In this document: positions 8,488 to 16,570 of the stretch, in pieces
How positions within the stretch are numbered: position 1 is the first letter of the stretch
Layout: each line of letters opens with the position of its first letter
Origin: JACQAP01 sp035548375
Lineage (GTDB): Bacteria > Pseudomonadota > Gammaproteobacteria > Burkholderiales > JACQAP01
Assembly: GCA_035548375.1 (NCBI GenBank)
Contig: DASZTG010000078.1
Coordinates: forward strand, 32,911 to 96,910
Direction of reading: 5' to 3'
DNA length: 64,000 bases
Made by a program: the position numbers and the translations under genes
Notes under the pieces: model-generated
What the model saw: only the letters and a program-made list of their open reading frames with translations
Told to the model about the DNA's origin: nothing
Databases searched by the model: none

Positions 8488-9273
8488 ATGGAACGTATTA
8501 GCTCGCGCCAGAACGCGCATTTCAAGCTGGCGCGCAAGCTGGTGGAGTCTTCGCGCGAGCGATCCAAAGCAGGGCGCGTTGTACTGGACGGCACGCGACT
8601 GATCGGAAGCTATGCGTCGCAATTCGGCCTAGATGAAGTCGAGATCCTGGTCAGCGAGGACGGAAGCCACCAAGAGCAGATCCAGCAGATTGCCGCGAGG
8701 GCAACGAAGCGAGTCTATGTCTTCGACAATTCCTTGTTCGCGGAAATCAGCAACGTCGAGTCGCCCGAAGGCATCACGGCGATCGCACCGATACCCAATG
8801 TACCCCCTCGCCGGCCGGATGATTTCCGCATATTGATCGATGGCGTGCAGGACCCCGGCAATCTCGGCGGCCTGCTGCGCACCGCCGCCGCAGCCGGCGC
8901 CACATCAGCGCTGTTGACGAAAGAATGCGCAGATGCCTGGTCGCCGAAGTCGCTCCGCGGCGGCATGGGTGCGCAATTCGTCTTGCCCCTCCATGAAGAT
9001 GCGGACGCCCGCTCTGCCTTGGCGGATTTTCGCGGATCAATCATCGCCACCAGCCCCCGCGCAACAAAATCGATCTATGAGATCGACCTCACGAATCCGC
9101 TGGTGATGATATTCGGCAGCGAGGGCAGGGGACTGACGGGTGAGGTCCAGCAATTGGCCACGGAACTCGTTTACCTGCCGATGGTACAGGGAATCGAATC
9201 GCTGAATGTCGCCGCGGCAGCGGCTGTCTGCTGTTTTGAACGGCTACGGCAAATAACTTCTAAGAAGCGTTAG
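8488..9273 (+). CDS. TrmH/SpoU-family RNA 2'-O-methyltransferase
   Basis: SAM-dependent RNA ribose methyltransferase of the SPOUT class, 261 residues. An N-terminal substrate-binding domain (SSRQNAHFKLARKLVESS..KAGRVVLDGTRLI) precedes the knotted catalytic domain with motif 1 (DPGNLGGLLRTAAAAGA), motif 2 (MIFGSEGRGL) and motif 3 (LPMVQGIESLNVAAAAAV). The exact target (rRNA or tRNA) cannot be told from sequence. It starts 25 bases after the tRNA-Leu CCA end and may share its transcript. It is the last core gene before the accessory stretch next to dif. Confidence 0.9.
   Translation: MERISSRQNAHFKLARKLVESSRERSKAGRVVLDGTRLIGSYASQFGLDEVEILVSEDGSHQEQIQQIAARATKRVYVFDNSLFAEISNVESPEGITAIAPIPNVPPRRPDDFRILIDGVQDPGNLGGLLRTAAAAGATSALLTKECADAWSPKSLRGGMGAQFVLPLHEDADARSALADFRGSIIATSPRATKSIYEIDLTNPLVMIFGSEGRGLTGEVQQLATELVYLPMVQGIESLNVAAAAAVCCFERLRQITSKKR
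9123..9130 (+). other. KOPS-like octamer (GGGCAGGG)
   Basis: Plus-strand match to GGGNAGGG within the trmH-like gene, 1.4 kb left of dif and pointing to it. Confidence 0.45.
9249..9261 (+). repeat. Left copy of a 13-bp direct repeat
   Basis: GCAAATAACTTCT at the 3' end of the trmH-like gene recurs at 10376-10388. The two copies bracket the accessory segment. A 13-mer repeat is not rare by chance in a window of this size, so its meaning rests only on placement. Confidence 0.35.
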
Positions 9274-9540
9274 TCGCGTCTCGAAGTCCAGCACGAACCC
9301 GAGAAAAAGAAATACTAGGCGCGCGAAGGCGTGGCGATCCCGCAAAAGCGTATCTGGCTCGGTTCGACTAGCTTTGTCGGTGCGGTCGAGGAAGCCTACC
9401 GCCGCGTGCGTGCCCCCTGGGTCAGAAACGACGGATATGTGGGCCGATGCGAATTTTGGCGTGGTGTGGATCGCGTACATTGGGTAGGCGTAGACTGTGC
9501 TGCCATCGATGGCGCTGTCATAAACGTAAAGGGGAATGCT

Positions 9541-10149
9541 GTGGATTGGCTGCAGGTATATGGAAAAGAACTGGTATCGCTTCTAGTCCCGGTGATCACG
9601 GCAATTATCCGAGTGGCTTTTAGGCCAGCTGTGAAGCTGAATAGCTCAGTGGCTCACAAGTTCACTTTTCTTATTCAGGAGCCGCGATTCGATCAAGCTG
9701 GGGTCAAGCTCGCGGAAACCCAGTCGATGGTCGTGCAATCGACCTTTACACGGAATACCGGCAAGGCGGTGGCGGAAGATTTAGAAATCGTTTTTAACTG
9801 GAAGCCGTTCGCCGTGAACGTGTGGCCTGTTCGGCAATTCACAGAAACGACGCTGGAAGATCGACGATATATTTTGACGTTCCCAACGCTGGCTCCGCGA
9901 GAAACTGTTGGCGTAGAGGCACTGGTTATAAATTCTGAGATGCCGCAGGTAACTCTGATTCGCTGTAGACAAGGGGAAACGAACTGGATTCGGACGCAGC
10001 CTTGGCCGATAGTCCCGTTATGGAAGATTCGTATAGCGCAAGCCTTGATGCTACTGGGACTGGGGTTGCTGGTATATTTTGTCTTGGTGGTCTTGCAGTA
10101 TTTGATCGTGGTTACGCCGCTGGTGTCGCGTGTTGGGTCATCGTCGTAG
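9541..10149 (+). CDS. Unrecognised membrane protein next to dif
   Basis: I do not recognise the family. The GTG at 9541 is preferred because AAAGGGG lies 6 bases upstream and the product (202 residues) then begins at a sensible hydrophilic-hydrophobic boundary (VDWLQVYGKELVSLLVPVIT). Upstream in-frame codons back to 9331 are probably non-coding. Visible features are a weak N-terminal hydrophobic segment (residues about 10-25), a central beta-rich, Ig-like-looking domain (STFTRNTGKAVAEDLEIVFN; TFPTLAPRETVGVEALVI) and a strong C-terminal membrane helix (about residues 165-191). Base composition is lower in G+C than the neighbours, suggesting acquisition. Function unknown. Confidence 0.65.
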   Translation: MDWLQVYGKELVSLLVPVITAIIRVAFRPAVKLNSSVAHKFTFLIQEPRFDQAGVKLAETQSMVVQSTFTRNTGKAVAEDLEIVFNWKPFAVNVWPVRQFTETTLEDRRYILTFPTLAPRETVGVEALVINSEMPQVTLIRCRQGETNWIRTQPWPIVPLWKIRIAQALMLLGLGLLVYFVLVVLQYLIVVTPLVSRVGSSS

Positions 10150-10171
10150 TTACGTCTGACACGTGTCGTAG

Positions 10172-10426
10172 TTAGAACAATCCTGCAAGCGCCATGCCGA
10201 GTTTGCTCTCCCGGTGCAGTTGCCGCCGATACCAGCCGCATAGCCGGTTGAGGGCCGTCACCTGGCGTTCTAGCTCTGCAACGCCTCGGGCTTGCCGTTG
10301 GGTTTCAGCCTGACTCGCGTACAGGTAGAGAATTGCGCGAATCTCGCCCGGAGCACTCCGTTGCGCCATTCCGGCGCAAATAACTTCTCTTCGTTGTTGC
10401 TCCAGCCGGTCCATTCGCTGCCGCAC
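10172..10426 (-). CDS. Possible small unrecognised protein
   Basis: An 84-codon frame (GTG start; ATG at codon 5, MDRLEQQRREVICAG) with many charged, coiled-coil-like residues (VAELERQVTALNRLCGWYRRQL). No family recognised and no convincing ribosome-binding site. It converges on the 9541 gene and contains the right copy of the 13-bp repeat. It could be a remnant of an integrated element rather than a working gene. Confidence 0.35.
   Translation of the reverse strand: MRQRMDRLEQQRREVICAGMAQRSAPGEIRAILYLYASQAETQRQARGVAELERQVTALNRLCGWYRRQLHRESKLGMALAGLF
10376..10388 (+). repeat. Right copy of a 13-bp direct repeat
   Basis: Second copy of GCAAATAACTTCT (first at 9249-9261), about 165 bases left of dif. 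Confidence 0.35.
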
Positions 10427-10553
10427 AGCACCTCGAGGTCAAGCACTCGCCAGCTCCATATTTGAGAACCCGATTAAGTGGAGTGCAACAGAAGGGTAGA
10501 TCCGAAAAGAGCCTTTAAAACCAGGAAAACCTTGCAGTCCTTGCCTCGATATT

Positions 10554-10581
10554 ATTTAACATAATATACATTATGCGCAGT
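10554..10581 (-). other. dif: dif: XerC/XerD chromosome-dimer resolution site
   Basis: On the minus strand the 28 bases match the E. coli dif site at 26 positions; only the two outermost bases of the XerC arm differ (AC for GG). The XerD arm is ATTTAACATAA at 10554-10564 (plus strand), the 6-base centre is TATACA at 10565-10570 and the XerC arm is at 10571-10581. It lies in a non-coding, A+T-rich gap before the tatD 3' end. dif is where XerC/D and FtsK resolve chromosome dimers at the replication terminus. Gene orientation and KOPS-like octamers also switch here. Confidence 0.95.
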
Positions 10582-10620
10582 ATCGAATTGTGCTTCGAGC
10601 AGGAGCATCCGGCCTTGTTA

Positions 10621-11391
10621 TCAAGCCTTGGCATCCCTGAACAATCTGAAAAAATTGGCGCTGGTGGCTTCCGCGACCTTCTCGATCGACGTGCCTTTCA
10701 GCTTTGCGATTTCTTCGGCGACGAAGCGCACGTACGCAGGCTGATTCGTCTTGCCGCGATTTGGCACGGGCGCCAGGTATGGTGAATCCGTTTCGATCAG
10801 CATGTTTTCCAGCGGCACTTCGCGCGCAACCTGCTTGAGCTCCAGCGCGTTCTTGAACGTCACGATCCCGGAAAACGAGATCATGAAATTCAGGTCCATG
10901 GCCTGCCGGGCGACCTCGGCGGATTCGGTGAAGCAATGCATGACGCCGCCGAATTCCCCGGCGGATTCCTCGCACATGAGCTTCAGGGTATCGGCCGCGG
11001 CGTCGCGCGTATGGATGATTAGAGGCTTTCGCACGCGCTTCGCGGCCCGGATATGGTTCCTGAAGCGTTCGCGCTGCCATTCGGTGTCGCCGTCGACGCG
11101 GTAGTAGTCCAGGCCGGTTTCCCCGATCGCGACCACCTTCGGATGGTTCGCCAGTTCTTCCAGCCGTGCCACGTCCGGCTCTTCGCCCAAACGATCGTCC
11201 GGATGGACGCCCACGGACGCATAGATATTCGGAAAACGCTCCGCGATCCCGATGACCTGCGGCAGGGATTCGAGATTCACCGAAACACAGAGCGCGTGGG
11301 TCACCTGGTTCGCCTGCATGGCCCCCAGCACGGCAGGCAGGTCGGCGCTCAATTCCGGAAAGTTGATGTGGCAGTGCGAATCTACGAACAC
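10621..11391 (-). CDS. TatD-family metal-dependent deoxyribonuclease
   Basis: Two-metal hydrolase of the TatD/YcfH family, 256 residues. Metal ligands are visible: HxH in MFVDSHCHINF, Glu in AIGETGLDYY, His in IIHTRDA, His in GVMHCF and Asp in IETDSPYLAP. It is the last gene of the leftward holB-tmk-mltG block, where ycfH sits in E. coli; a pilZ gene often found between holB and tatD is missing here. The 3' end lies 40 bases from dif. Confidence 0.93.
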   Translation of the reverse strand: MFVDSHCHINFPELSADLPAVLGAMQANQVTHALCVSVNLESLPQVIGIAERFPNIYASVGVHPDDRLGEEPDVARLEELANHPKVVAIGETGLDYYRVDGDTEWQRERFRNHIRAAKRVRKPLIIHTRDAAADTLKLMCEESAGEFGGVMHCFTESAEVARQAMDLNFMISFSGIVTFKNALELKQVAREVPLENMLIETDSPYLAPVPNRGKTNQPAYVRFVAEEIAKLKGTSIEKVAEATSANFFRLFRDAKA

Positions 11392-11443
11392 TTTGGTTTA
11401 TGACTCATCATTGTCGAGACGTTTCGGGGCATTGCTTGGGGCT

Positions 11444-12457
11444 TCAGCTTCCGGGATACGCCGAAAAAAGACTCTCCATCGCCAGTCGCTTGTTCAGCGG
11501 ATGCTGGGCCACGCGCCCGAATCGAACGACCGCTTCATACCAGGCACGCAATTCCTCGGGTGCGACCGAGGCCGCCCTTTTTTGCAGGTCCGCGGCGTAA
11601 TCGAGGTGATAACGCACCTTGCCGCCGGATTTCAGCGAAAAGATGTCATAGGCCCATCTGGATAGCATCGTGGCGGCGACGGCGCCGTCGATATCCTCAG
11701 CCAGCTCGGCGGATCGCACCGGATCGAACGCCCTCGATGCCAGCGAATCCAGCAGAGCCTTGCGTCGCTCCCAGTAGGCCTCATCGCCGGCGAGGTCTCG
11801 CGCGGCCAGCGGCGCATAGCCGCCTTGTGCCAGTGCAAGCTCCGGTCGATCGACGCCCTCTTTCTGCAGCCACTCCAGCGCGGGCGTGATTCCCGGCAAC
11901 ACGATCGCCAGATGAAAGCAGCGGCTGCGAATGGTCGGGAGTACGCGATCGGGACGATGGCTGGCCAGCAGAAAGCGCGTATCGCCGGGCGGCTCCTCGA
12001 GCATCTTGAGGACGGCATTTGCAGCAGCGGGATGCAAGGCTTCCGCTGGCACGATGCAGACGACCTTGGTGCCGCCGCGATGGGCAGTGATGGTGACGAA
12101 GTCCAGCAATGCGCGCGCCCTGTCGACGGATATCGTTTTGGCCGGCTTTTTCGATCCCTTTGGCCGCTCTTCATCGCCTTCCGCGGGATTCTCGCCCTCT
12201 TCCTCTTGTCCGATTTCAAGCACGCGCAAGTCGGGATGATTGCCGGCTTTCAACAGCAGGCAGGATGCGCAGCTTCCGCAAGCCTGCAATGCCTGCCTCG
12301 GTGTTTCGCACAGCAGGCTGGCGGCGAGGAAGAGCACGGTCTCGCGCTTACCCAAGCCCGGCCTGCCCGTGAGCAGCAGCGCGCCCGGCAGATCCCTCGC
12401 GTTGCGTGGGAGCTTGTCGAGCGCGGCGGAAATCCAGGGATAGCTCAGGACTTCCAT
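11444..12457 (-). CDS. holB: DNA polymerase III delta-prime subunit
   Basis: Clamp-loader subunit, 337 residues. The P-loop reads GRPGLGKRETVL: the Ser/Thr after the Lys is replaced by Arg, in keeping with delta-prime not hydrolysing ATP. A zinc element (CETPRQALQACGSCASC) follows. The conserved VVCIVPAEALHPAAANAVLK, then LEEPPGDTRFLLASHRPDRVLPTIRSRC, marks the AAA+ core. It overlaps the tmk stop by 13 bases and leads to tatD after 52 bases. Confidence 0.93.
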   Translation of the reverse strand: MEVLSYPWISAALDKLPRNARDLPGALLLTGRPGLGKRETVLFLAASLLCETPRQALQACGSCASCLLLKAGNHPDLRVLEIGQEEEGENPAEGDEERPKGSKKPAKTISVDRARALLDFVTITAHRGGTKVVCIVPAEALHPAAANAVLKMLEEPPGDTRFLLASHRPDRVLPTIRSRCFHLAIVLPGITPALEWLQKEGVDRPELALAQGGYAPLAARDLAGDEAYWERRKALLDSLASRAFDPVRSAELAEDIDGAVAATMLSRWAYDIFSLKSGGKVRYHLDYAADLQKRAASVAPEELRAWYEAVVRFGRVAQHPLNKRLAMESLFSAYPGS

Positions 12458-13077
12458 TTCCCCACCGCCTTCTCGAGCGTCGCGCCGAGTTCGGCCTGCA
12501 CCTGCGCGATTGCGCGAGTGCCGTCGATGCGAACCATGCGGCCGCCCGAATGCCGCAAGCGATCGAGATAGGCCTCGCGCACGCGCGTGAAGAATTCAGC
12601 CCCTTCGCGCTCGAAGCGATCGGGCGACTTGATCCGCGCCACCCTGCTCCGACCGACTTCCGCGCTCACGTCGAACAGCACCGTCAGGTCGGGCTGGAGA
12701 TCGGGGTGCACCCATTGCTCCAGCGCATCGAGCTTGCGCTTGTCGACCCCGCTGCCACCGCCCTGGTAAGCGAAGGTCGCGTCCGTGAAGCGGTCGCACA
12801 GCACGCATTCGCCCCTGGCGAGCGCGGGGCGGATGATTTCCTCGAGGTGCTGGCGCCTGGCGGCGAAGACGAGCAGCGATTCGGTCTCGGCATCGACGTG
12901 CTTTTCGGCGCGCAACAATGTCTCGCGGATTTTTTCACCCAGCGGCGTGCCGCCGGGCTCCCTCGTTCGCACGAGGGCAAGGCCCAGGCCTCGCAGGAAA
13001 TCCGCCGCCCATTCGAGCTGCGTGCTTTTTCCCGCGCCGTCTATGCCTTCGAACGTAATGAAAAGGCCGCGCTTCAC
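12445..13077 (-). CDS. tmk: Thymidylate kinase
   Basis: Phosphorylates dTMP to dTDP; 210 residues, the normal length. The P-loop is FEGIDGAGKSTQLEW, the DR(F/Y) motif is CDRFTDATFAYQGGG, and the TREPGGTPLGEKIRETLL region carries the catalytic Arg. The start overlaps the mltG stop by 4 bases and the stop overlaps the holB start, indicating one tightly coupled operon. Confidence 0.96.
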   Translation of the reverse strand: MKRGLFITFEGIDGAGKSTQLEWAADFLRGLGLALVRTREPGGTPLGEKIRETLLRAEKHVDAETESLLVFAARRQHLEEIIRPALARGECVLCDRFTDATFAYQGGGSGVDKRKLDALEQWVHPDLQPDLTVLFDVSAEVGRSRVARIKSPDRFEREGAEFFTRVREAYLDRLRHSGGRMVRIDGTRAIAQVQAELGATLEKAVGKWKS

Positions 13078-14114
13078 CGGTGCAACTGGTATTTGTTGAC
13101 GGCACGATTATGCTCCACCAGCGTGGAGGAGAACTGGTGGCTGCCGTCCCCGCGCGCAACGAAATAGAGCGACGTGCTTTGCGCGGGGTTCATGGCGGCG
13201 CGGATCGATGCTTCGCCCGGCATCGCGATCGGCGTCGGCGGCAGGCCGTAGCGGGTGTAGGTGTTGTAGGCGGTGTCCGTCAGCAGGTCGCGGCGATGCA
13301 GGTTGCCGTCATACGAATCGCCGAGGCCGTAGATCACGGTCGGATCCGTTTGCAGCCGCATGCCGCGCTTCAGCCGATTGACGAACACCGAGGCGACCAG
13401 TTCCCTTTCGTCGTGCCGCCCGGTCTCTTTCTCGACGATGGACGCGAATGTGAGCGCCTCGTAGGGCGTGCGAAACGGCAATCCCGGTGCGCGCTGCTCC
13501 CAGGCGGAATCGAGCTTGGACTGCATGCGGGCATTGGCCTGCTTCAAGAGTGCCAGGTCGCTCGATGCAATCGCGAAGTAGTAGGTGTCGGGAAAGAACA
13601 ATCCTTCGGGCGACGGCTTGTCGATCCCGAGCTTCGCCAGGATTTGCTCGCTGGTCAGCCCAAGGCTGTCGTGCTTGAGCGAGGGGTTGGCATTGAGCGT
13701 GGCGCGCAACTGCGCGAAGGTCCATCCCTCGATGAATTGCACTTGCGAGAGCGCGAAATCGCCGCGGACGATCTTGTCCAGCAGGTCCTTCGGCGCGACT
13801 TCCGCCCCGACCTCGTAGCTACCGGCCTTGATATCCTCGGCCGCGCGCATCACGCGCGCAAATGCCAGGAAGCTCCAGCGATCGGAGACGAGGCCGGCCT
13901 GCGCGAATTGCTCCGACACCGCTCGCAGGCTGCGTCCGTGCTCGACATTGAACACGCGCGCGCCCTGCGGAACCGGGATCGCATGAAACGCGAAATAGGC
14001 GAGCCATCCCGCCGCGCACAGCGCGATCAGGAACGCCAGGATGACCATGCTTCGCAGCGACCGCAGGACCGTCCAGCGCGGCTCGGGAAGGAAGAGGTTC
14101 TTGCGTTTCGCCAT
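13074..14114 (-). CDS. mltG: Endolytic murein transglycosylase MltG (YceG-like)
   Basis: Inner-membrane lytic transglycosylase that cuts nascent peptidoglycan strands; 346 residues. One N-terminal membrane helix (MVILAFLIALCAAGWLAYFAF) precedes a LysM-like region and the YceG catalytic domain with the essential Glu in ASIVEKETGRHDERELVASV and the motif LQTDPTVIYGLG. In many relatives a pabC gene sits between fabF and mltG; here only 75 bases separate them. Confidence 0.94.
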   Translation of the reverse strand: MAKRKNLFLPEPRWTVLRSLRSMVILAFLIALCAAGWLAYFAFHAIPVPQGARVFNVEHGRSLRAVSEQFAQAGLVSDRWSFLAFARVMRAAEDIKAGSYEVGAEVAPKDLLDKIVRGDFALSQVQFIEGWTFAQLRATLNANPSLKHDSLGLTSEQILAKLGIDKPSPEGLFFPDTYYFAIASSDLALLKQANARMQSKLDSAWEQRAPGLPFRTPYEALTFASIVEKETGRHDERELVASVFVNRLKRGMRLQTDPTVIYGLGDSYDGNLHRRDLLTDTAYNTYTRYGLPPTPIAMPGEASIRAAMNPAQSTSLYFVARGDGSHQFSSTLVEHNRAVNKYQLHR

Positions 14115-14189
14115 GCTGGAGAACGTCCCCCTCGGTTCTGCTCAGGCTTGCAATGCCAGGCACGCCGGCCGCACCGCCTGCCGCGCGGA

Positions 14190-15428
14190 TCAGAGCGCCC
14201 GAAAAACCAGCGTGCCGTTCGTGCCGCCGAATCCGAACGAATTGGACAGCGCGACCTTGATCTTCATCTTGCGGGCGGCATTGGGAACGTAGTCGAGGTC
14301 GCACTGCGGATCCTGCTCGAACAGGTTGATCGTCGGCGGCGCAACCTGGTCTTGCATGCCCATGACCGTGAACACCGCCTCCACCGCACCGGCCGCACCG
14401 AGCAAGTGGCCCGTGGCGGACTTGGTAGAGCTCACGGCGAGCTTTTTCGCGTGGTCGCCGAAGCAGCGCTTGACCGCGATCGTCTCCGCCAGGTCACCGA
14501 GCGGCGTGGACGTTCCATGGGCGTTGATGTAGTCCACCTGGTCCGGATTGATGCCGGCATTCTTCATCGCGTTGATCATGCCGCGCGCAGCGCCTTCGCC
14601 GTCCTCGCAGGGCGCGGTAATGTGATGGGCGTCGGCGCTGACGCCGTATCCCGCCAGCTCGCAATAAATCTTGGCACCCCTCGCCTTTGCGTGCTCCAGC
14701 TCCTCGAGGATGACGACGCCAGCGCCCTCGCCCAGCACGAAGCCGTCGCGCCCGGTATCCCACGGGCGGCTCGCAGTCGCGGGATCGTCGTTGCGCGTGC
14801 TCAGCGCGCGCGCCGCGGAGAAGCCGCCGACGCCGAGCGCGCAAATGCACGCCTCGGAACCGCCGGCGACCATGATGTCCGCGTCGCCGTATTCGATCAG
14901 GCGGGTCGAGTCGCCGATGCAGTGGTTGGCCGTCGTGCAGGCCGTCACCATCGCCAGCGACGGCCCCTTGAAACCGTACATGATCGACAGGTTGCCGGAG
15001 ACCATGTTGATGATCGAGCCCGGGATGAAGAACGGCGAGATCTTGCGCGGCCCGCTTTCGAGCAGCAGCTTGTGCGTGTCTTCGATCAGAGGCAGGCCGC
15101 CGATGCCGGAACCGATGTTGACCCCTATGCGTTCGGCATTGGGCGGATTGGCGGCAAGGCCCGCGTCCTTGATGGCCTCGACGGCGGCGGCGATGCCGTA
15201 GTGGATGAAGATGTCCACGCGGCGCGCCTCCTTCGGCGAGAGCACCGTGCTCACGTCGAAGTTCTTGACTTCTCCGGCTATCTGCGAGGCGAAAAGGGAA
15301 GCGTCGAAGCGGGTGATGCGCGTGATGCCGGACTTACCGGCCTGGATGTTCGACCACGCTTCGTTGACGCTGTTGCCGACCGGGCATACGGTCCCCAGGC
15401 CGGTGATGACTACTCGGCGTCTAGACAA
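14190..15428 (-). CDS. fabF: Beta-ketoacyl-ACP synthase II
   Basis: Elongating condensing enzyme of type II fatty acid synthesis, 412 residues. The catalytic triad is visible: Cys in MVTACTTANHCIGD, His in YINAHGTSTPLGD, His in KSATGHLLGAAGAVE. The start is TTG at 15428, with GGAG 5 bases upstream; no ATG fits the conserved RRVVITGLGTVCPVG N-terminus. It lies 31 bases after acpP, as is usual. Confidence 0.97.
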   Translation of the reverse strand: MSRRRVVITGLGTVCPVGNSVNEAWSNIQAGKSGITRITRFDASLFASQIAGEVKNFDVSTVLSPKEARRVDIFIHYGIAAAVEAIKDAGLAANPPNAERIGVNIGSGIGGLPLIEDTHKLLLESGPRKISPFFIPGSIINMVSGNLSIMYGFKGPSLAMVTACTTANHCIGDSTRLIEYGDADIMVAGGSEACICALGVGGFSAARALSTRNDDPATASRPWDTGRDGFVLGEGAGVVILEELEHAKARGAKIYCELAGYGVSADAHHITAPCEDGEGAARGMINAMKNAGINPDQVDYINAHGTSTPLGDLAETIAVKRCFGDHAKKLAVSSTKSATGHLLGAAGAVEAVFTVMGMQDQVAPPTINLFEQDPQCDLDYVPNAARKMKIKVALSNSFGFGGTNGTLVFRAL

Positions 15429-15459
15429 CTCAACTCCAGGGTAATGAAGGGGTGCGCGA

Positions 15460-15696
15460 TCAGTTCAGATGCGCCTTGATGTAGTCGATCGCCTGCTGGA
15501 CGGAGGTGATCTTTTCGGCTTCCTCGTCGGGAATCTCGCACTCGAATTCCTCCTCGAGCGCCATCACCAGTTCCACGGTGTCCAGGGAATCGGCTCCGAG
15601 ATCATCGACGAACGTCGAATCGATCTTCACGTCTGCTTCATTCACGCCCAGTTGCTCGGCAACGATCTTCTTGACGCGTTGTTCAACGGATTCCAT
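15460..15696 (-). CDS. acpP: Acyl carrier protein
   Basis: 78-residue acidic carrier that holds the growing acyl chain on 4'-phosphopantetheine. The attachment Ser lies in DDLGADSLDTVELVMALEEE. The ATG start is preceded by a purine-rich GGGAAGGG region. It has its own upstream gap of 120 bases with two TAGAAT boxes, which suggests an extra promoter inside the fab cluster, as known for acpP elsewhere. Confidence 0.98.
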   Translation of the reverse strand: MESVEQRVKKIVAEQLGVNEADVKIDSTFVDDLGADSLDTVELVMALEEEFECEIPDEEAEKITSVQQAIDYIKAHLN

Positions 15697-15702
15697 TTAT
15701 TT

Positions 15703-15710
15703 CCCTTCCC
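15703..15710 (-). other. KOPS-like octamer (minus strand)
   Basis: GGGAAGGG on the minus strand just before the acpP start, pointing left toward dif. It also coincides with the acpP Shine-Dalgarno region, so the match may be incidental. Confidence 0.3.
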
Positions 15711-15724
15711 TTATTTGCTTGAGG

Positions 15725-15793
15725 ATTCTATCGCGTGACCGAATCACGCGGCGCTTGCGAGGCCGCCCGTCCAAAAACACGCGGCACATTCTA
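15725..15793 (-). promoter_or_regulatory. Possible acpP promoter region
   Basis: Two minus-strand TAGAAT hexamers (positions 15725-15730 and 15788-15793) resemble -10 boxes and lie 30-100 bases before acpP, in the only sizeable gap between fabG and acpP. No good -35 hexamer is spaced 16-18 bases from either one, so this is tentative. Confidence 0.35.
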
Positions 15794-15816
15794 CCAAAAT
15801 TGAATGCTCACCGGCA

Positions 15817-16557
15817 TCAATCCATGTACATGCCGCCGTTCACATGCAGGGTGCTGCCGGTGACGTAGGCCGCGCCCTCCGATGCAAGGTACAGCACCGC
15901 CGCGGCGATTTCCTCGGGCAGCCCGAGCCGGGCCAGCGGGATGTGCTGCAGCATCGCCGCCTTCTGCTCCTCCGGCAATCCGCGCGTCATGTCGGTATCG
16001 ATGAACCCGGGTGCCACGCAGTTGACGGTGATGTTGCGGCTGCCCACTTCCTTGGCCAGGGATTTGCTGAAACCGATGATGCCCGCCTTGGCCGCGGCGT
16101 AGTTCGCTTGGCCCGCGTTGCCCATGACCCCGACCACCGAGGTGATGTTGATGATGCGGCCATTGCGCGCCTTCATCATCGAACGAATGACGAGCTTGCT
16201 CAGGCGGAACACCGGCTTCAGGTTGGTGCCCATGATATCGTCCCACTCGGCATCCTTCATGCGCATGAGCAGGTTGTCGCGCGTAATGCCGGCATTGTTC
16301 ACGAGGATGCCGATCGCGCCGTGCGCCTTCTCGATGGACTCGACGACCGCCTCCGCCTGCTGGCCGTCGCTCACGTCCAGCTTGTAGCCGGCGCCCTGTA
16401 AATTTTCGGCGCGAAGGTAATCCGAGATCGCTTGCGCCCCCGCGTCGCTCGTGGCCGTGCCGGCCACGGTGGCGCCGGCCTTGCCGAGCGCGACCGCGAT
16501 GGCGCGCCCGATTCCCCTGGTTGCGCCGGTGACGAGTGCCACCTTGCCTTCGAGCAT
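15817..16557 (-). CDS. fabG: 3-oxoacyl-ACP reductase
   Basis: NADPH-dependent reductase of the fatty acid cycle, 246 residues. Short-chain dehydrogenase features are the TGATRGIGRAIA cofactor loop, NNAGITRDNLL, the catalytic Ser in NITSVVGVMG and Tyr-Lys in ANYAAAKAG. The C-terminus (GSTLHVNGGMYMD) is typical of FabG. It lies 13 bases after fabD. Confidence 0.97.
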   Translation of the reverse strand: MLEGKVALVTGATRGIGRAIAVALGKAGATVAGTATSDAGAQAISDYLRAENLQGAGYKLDVSDGQQAEAVVESIEKAHGAIGILVNNAGITRDNLLMRMKDAEWDDIMGTNLKPVFRLSKLVIRSMMKARNGRIINITSVVGVMGNAGQANYAAAKAGIIGFSKSLAKEVGSRNITVNCVAPGFIDTDMTRGLPEEQKAAMLQHIPLARLGLPEEIAAAVLYLASEGAAYVTGSTLHVNGGMYMD

Positions 16558-16570
16558 TGCCGCCTCCCCG

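Noticed and set aside
9274..9540. In-frame N-terminal extension of the unknown gene back to 9331, and a minus-strand frame 9244-9480
   Set aside because: No ribosome-binding site at 9331, while the GTG at 9541 has one; the residues show no pattern. The minus frame overlaps the trmH-like end and has no support.
9274..10553. A second dif-like copy that would mark an Xer-integrated element
   Set aside because: I read the segment on both strands and found no other arm pair resembling XerC/XerD sites.
10573..10785. A 70-codon plus-strand frame starting inside dif
   Set aside because: Its ATG is part of the XerC arm, it has no ribosome-binding site and most of it is antisense to tatD.
13080..15479. 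A 799-codon open frame on the plus strand opposite tmk, mltG and fabF
   Set aside because: It lies antisense to well-supported genes, has Arg/His/Asp-rich composition typical of high-G+C shadow frames and shows no family motif.
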